Source: Agapanthus africanus (Eukaryota; Streptophyta; Magnoliopsida; Asparagales; Amaryllidaceae). Taken from it: a stretch of 64,000 nucleotides of DNA. The translations under genes were made by a program, and so were the position numbers. This document shows positions 59,504 to 64,000 of this stretch, piece after piece (position 1 is the stretch's first letter; the number at the start of each line of letters is the position of its first letter). The stretch lies in assembly GCA_030015575.1 (NCBI GenBank), contig CM057349.1, positions 260,519,077 to 260,583,076 of the forward strand, read 5' to 3'. The notes below the pieces were generated by a model. That model saw only the letters and a list, made by a program, of their open reading frames with translations. It was not told the origin of the DNA and searched no databases.

Positions 59504-61711
59504 GTAAGTGCATGGCGGCGCCCCGGTCGTCAATCCGACGGCCAAATGCGGAAACGGTGATAAACTTAAATTTTGCGAACTTAGCAAACCGGCACCACCG
59601 CGCACTAAACCCCGGATCGGGCCATTAAACTTGTCCTAGCTAACTAACAAGAAAGGGAAGAGATATACCGAATGATCCGAGTCCTCCGGTCTTCTCGTCG
59701 TCGTCCCGATCTCCTGCGAAAACTCCGGACGTCGCATCCTTGCCGGAAGGGCACCACGTTGCCTGTTTCTTTTACGGGCTCCCGCCTCTATACCGAGGCA
59801 ACTCGGGCATGAAGCTGGCAAGTCGACATGCCCAAGATATGCTGTAGAATATGTGTAGGACTCATGTCTCATATTGGGGTAGTGGATGTTGCCATTTGAT
59901 AGATGGAGGAATCAAGATAAGAAAAATGGTGCTTGCATTTTTCTAGCATGAAATGAGATCAAGAATGCCACAAGCTCAAAAATGAAAACTCCTCTCATCC
60001 CTCACTCAAGTGGCCGGCCTTATCAAGAGAATGGGGGAGGGAATCAAATTGCAAAACCAAGAAGGGAGGTAATGGTAGGAGAAGAGAAAAAGGTGACCAT
60101 AACCAAAACATTATCATTACAAACTTACATCAAACCCATACCCATTCAAATCACATTAATGCACCATCATGGATGAAAGATGCTAAACATATCATAATGA
60201 ATATATTTGCAAGAAACCCCCTCCACAAATGTTATTTGCACAATTGCAAATAACCCCCTCCATCGGAAAAGTCCGGCCGGGAAAGAACAAAGGAAAACCG
60301 GCCGGAACGGAATGCAAACTGGCAACTCCAGAAAACTGGTCCCGTAATAAATTACAGGAAAACCCCCATACTGTGCATACACACCCGCATCTGTATTCCG
60401 TCCGGATACAAATGCAATGAGACAAAATCTACACTGTACTATACTAGGATCCGGCTTAAACCAAAGCCGGATAGTAAAATCCGTTCGATCCTGATCCGTG
60501 CAATACCGCACGTATCTGATCGAACCGTGCCATATAACTATACGGCCTCTAGTACTAACCGTCCGATCCTGATCCGTGCAATACCGCACGTATCTGATCG
60601 GACCCTGCCATATCTCCATACGGCCTCTACAGCGTTTCGCCCGAAAGCTTGAGTAACTGAAAGTGTGGTGGACTCTAAAGACTCGTCAATACTATGGCTG
60701 TGGATTTAACCACTAGCACGTCAGAGGTATAAGCCAATACGTAACGGGCCACCAGCTATTGACCAAAAGGGACGTCGATGAGCGAACTCATCCTGACACC
60801 CTACTGAGCCTGTCAGTGACAATATCTGTACAGTCCGGTCCGTTCGTCTATGAGCATCGCATGTCGGGCCTAGGGGGTTGGTAAAAGTCAGACCCCCAAA
60901 AGCGGTACAAGTCGTGTCGGAGTGTAGCCCAGAACACCCTGAGATACTACTGGAATACCTACCAGTAAATCTCCTGCCTTGGCCAAGGACTTCGTGTAAT
61001 GGCTCTCCTAGACACAGCGCGACCTCACCCCCAATACCGGGAGAGACGAACCCCTGAAGATCCGCTCACTGCCTCCATATGGCTCGGGACTGTACCCAAC
61101 TAAAACCTGTTTGCACGACTCCTTTGAGCCGTGGTAGGGTAGTAATCAAAGCACAGTGGGAACTCACACGAGACAAATGACGATCCCCAGGTCGATGAAC
61201 TAACCTGTACACATGTCACCTGGGAACTGCTATCTGACGTCAGGTATAAGACCAACTAGCATGTTCCCGACGAGTCCTGTCCGGTGTACTCATAACCCAA
61301 TGAGCACCTGTATACATCTTAGGTGAACCAACAGACACCAGTGGCTTGTGAGACCGGCCACCGCCCCTCGTCGGGGTCTCGACTGTATACACTAGTCTAC
61401 TCTGGAGAATCGATGCCCTGTCTCGAAACTCCCACGACTAGGGACCTTTTAAGGATGTGCTTATAGACTACCAGCTCCCACGTATATGATCGCCCTCATA
61501 CTGCTGGCAGTCAAGCAAGAATCCTAGGGGCTCTATCAACGTGTAATAGCGACCTGTCAGGTCACCTAAAGCAGTATACGACGATAAATGTAAACCAGAT
61601 AACATACTATTATCTCGAGTAAGACTGTCATACCGGGATAGGTCCTCCCTCAATCATTGCAATCACGTGCCTGTGATCCAATAATTGACTCTGAGGGCAC
61701 TATCTCCAACA
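59504..61711 (-). repeat. N3 3' LTR
   Basis: TGTTGGAGATAGTGCCC (from 61711) to GCACTTACA. Twin hairpins at 60483-60525 and 60561-60603, both with pairing stem ends (GTTCGATC/GATCGAAC and GTCCGATC/GATCGGAC). Confidence 0.94.
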
Positions 61712-61722
61712 ATCTCCCACTT
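61712..61722 (-). promoter_or_regulatory. N3 polypurine tract
   Basis: Minus-strand AAGTGGGAGAT before the 3' LTR. Confidence 0.9.
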
Positions 61723-61789
61723 GCACTCAAGGCTAATTATTGCGATGTTGCATACTCACAGCCCGTGTGATACCGAACATCCAACTCCT

Positions 61790-63720
61790 CTACTAGTCAG
61801 TCTCACAAAGCTCGTTTGCGAGACTATTGCGTTCGAGGAATAGCCTCAGCGAGTGGATCCGCTCTGATGTTTCTTTCTATGTCTCTCTAAATCTCAAGTT
61901 CGCGGAGAATGCCATCTCCCGAAATGAGCAATACCTGTCTTAGAATGTCTGGATGTCTGATGGGACCTAGCTCATAAATGAACTCCAAATCCAAACTTCT
62001 TAGACTGTATCGTCAACTGAACTTAATCAGTATCCTGCGCCATGCCTGCCTCAGTATCTGCCTGGATCACCTGTCCAGAATACTGCCCCTCGTCAGAAGG
62101 AAAACTATAATTCTGACAGCCACTCTGCCATCCAGGTCACCTTGGAAGCCTGGAATGATAACGGTCTCCCAAAGGAGAATGCTGTTATCAAATCCCTAGA
62201 ACACCAACTTATGTTCTAAAACTGCTTCCAACCGTTTCTCCAGGATTGGATCAATATCAACTTATTGCATCTAGTGCAAGAACAACATCTGGTGTGGTAC
62301 TTGACATCTCATGATTGACTCAATTGCCTAAGCAAGTGATCTGCCAATCATGCACATCCCTCTCTACTTTAGTCTATAAGACACCTTTAGAGAGGGTGAC
62401 TCCATTACCTGCAGGTACACTACCATGCCAGGAGTCGTCCATTCTAAATACTCTTAGAATGTTGTCTAAGTACCCAGATTGGGAAACCACCCAAATCTAG
62501 ATCTAAAACTATAGATCTAGTAACCAGTATGTCTTATATAATGTCCAAGTCCCTTGTGGAGAAACCACTGTGTGACGGCCAAAGTATAACCGATCGTAGT
62601 ATAGGAATATCACTTCCTACTTTGTGTATGTCATCCAAAACCCGGATATCACACCCTACTTCCTACTCAACAGATCCATCCCCTATTCTGATGAAGTCAA
62701 ACCTATGACTGTCACATCAGAAATAGATGATCTATCTCCGCTACATCTGCTTTAGTCTATAAATAGACATAAGCCTGATGTCCACCAATGCTTCCGCTGC
62801 TCCCACTGACTACAACAACCCTCTGGCAGAGTCATATAGACGTGCACTTCTAAAGCTAGTTTAGAACGACGCTATACTCATCCTCCCACCGGGTCTCGCA
62901 GCCTGGAACAACAGCAATGGCAAGTGTGGGTAAACAAGAACTTCCCTGTCACCGTCCTTGAGGCTACCGGAGTACCTCTCGGGTGCCTGAAGTTACCCAC
63001 CGTATCTGCGGAGTGGCCAATGGAATGTCAAATCAGATTGAATCTTTAGGTTCCTTATCAAATCTTCAGTAATCGTTTGCGGTTCTGGAATCACTTCCAG
63101 TTCTACCATACTCCCACTACTGTTTTTGAAAAAATCCATTTTTATTAAAACTGTGGCGAGTCTAGAACAATATTACTATTGATCTCCCAGATGGTAGAAA
63201 ATCAACCCTCGTCATAGCCTGGGTCAACCCACAAACAGCCATTACAGAAACGTGCCTTGAGTTATCCAGAGTCTGGTTTTAATCATAAGCCGGACAACTC
63301 CCCGTACCTTAACAATGTTAAGATATGAACTGTACTATATCCAATATAGAACCAGAGGCACTGATTTAATTTAACCAGATTCAAATCATGCAGCTGTCTC
63401 CAGTGCATGTCAACTAAATGGAGAGAGGCCGATCAGTGTTACTCAACTTAGGAATGCTTCCAATTATGAGTAACCTGAAAGAGAAGCAATTTCTCTTTTT
63501 CATCACTATCAACTGAATACCATACGCAAGTATCTACATCTTCGATCACTTTGAAGAATCCCGATACTTGCTACACCTGGTTCTCTACTCTATTCAAATA
63601 CCTATAACTCCTCAAAACTTAGACCCTGTGTTTCTACGAAACACATGTCTAAGAACTAGAGAAGTTAAAAGTAAACAGAATATAGTATGAGGACCAACCC
63701 CTCTGTCCTAATGGACACTG
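61790..63720 (-). pseudogene. N3 degenerate pol
   Basis: Colinear with N1 and N2: RNase H remnant 61830-62000, RT remnant 62540-62780, linker 62880-63150, integrase remnant 63240-63700. The same in-frame TAG as in N1 and N2 is at 62743-62741. The YxDD region survives as TTTTGGATGACATAC (minus strand, near 62634). No functional product. Confidence 0.85.
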
Positions 63721-64000
63721 GACAACATACAATACTCTGTATAAGTCCGCCGAGTCTAACAACTCTTTCACTGTGTGTCGTAGGTTGAAAACTGTACTTA
63801 TGGTTAAGAAGAATTACACCGCTGTTTAATGCTCCTTACCTAACCATCTACTGATATAGGTAAATGTCATCGACATAATATCAAAAAGTATATCTCACTC
63901 TATGAAAATAGACATACAGATATATCAATTTGAAATTGGTGCACAACAGCGGATATTCAAGACCAAATATTTGCCGACCGGCAAACAGCCCAGGTGATCT
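63721..64000 (-). other. N3 internal stretch, unassigned
   Basis: Colinear with N2 22160-22440 and N1 12960-13240. No ORF or domain recognised. Continues beyond the window. Confidence 0.5.

Larger units (their letters stand above)
59504..64000 (-). mobile_element. N3: non-autonomous copia element, 3' part, runs off the right edge
   Basis: Minus strand, 3' LTR 61711-59504 (2,208 bp), purine tract 61722-61712 and degenerate pol up to the window end. Inserted in LTR C; expected TSD catca (59499-59503), right copy outside the window. The LTR end (GCACTTACA) is of the N1 type, the internal sequence closest by eye to N2 but with the YxDD region retained. Confidence 0.93.

Overview
The window looks like nuclear heterochromatin of a flowering plant, probably a monocot although that cannot be settled here. 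Essentially every base belongs to nested Ty1/copia LTR retrotransposons. The evidence is LTRs of 2.2-2.3 kb with TG...CA ends, primer-binding sites matching the 3' end of plant initiator tRNA-Met, purine tracts (AAGTGGGAGAT) before each 3' LTR, 5-bp target duplications, and pol motifs (protease DTGSGSHIC, integrase HHCC and D-D-E, RT YVDD, RNase H). The LTR start (ATATGCCCTAGAGG) and the pol sequence suggest the Angela/Tork side of copia. I see no host gene, tRNA or rRNA gene.

Left part. E1 (1-6319, minus) is the 5' half of an element whose pol frame is open to the window edge apart from one stop. E1 sits in the reverse transcriptase of an older plus-strand element, H. H pol is visible at 6320-6826 and again at 31765-32745, and its 3' LTR is 32760-34968. 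A solo LTR, S1 (ends 6827 and 31764, TSD gacga), split H pol inside the YVDD codons. S1 was itself split by three later insertions: N1 (7289-17494, plus, TSD tatac), N2 (17943-28136, minus, TSD gggag) and solo LTR S2 (28751-30953, minus, TSD tggat).

Right part. A truncated minus LTR (34969-36463) abuts a 5'-truncated plus LTR with its PBS and leader (element P, 36464-39118). P is interrupted by minus LTR C (39119-39852, resuming 58465-59503). C is split by T (39853-58459), an LTR-internal-LTR-internal-LTR tandem with TSD atata, and by N3 (59504 to the window end, minus).

Two themes recur. First, N1, N2 and N3 share a dead pol, including the same in-frame stop, yet the two N1 LTRs are almost identical; N is therefore a non-autonomous family moved recently by another element's proteins. 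Second, E1, N1, N2 and both T copies have leaders of 2-3 kb with no recognisable gag. These leaders carry short stem-loops whose sequences differ between lineages while base pairing is kept: a GC palindrome near the PBS, an ~83-nt nested stem, a CCTC/GAGG stem-loop in a repeated block, and three TTGAC/GTCAA stem-loops. A pyrimidine tract ending in AG precedes the pol region in all of them. This shared structured leader is the best candidate here for something not yet described.
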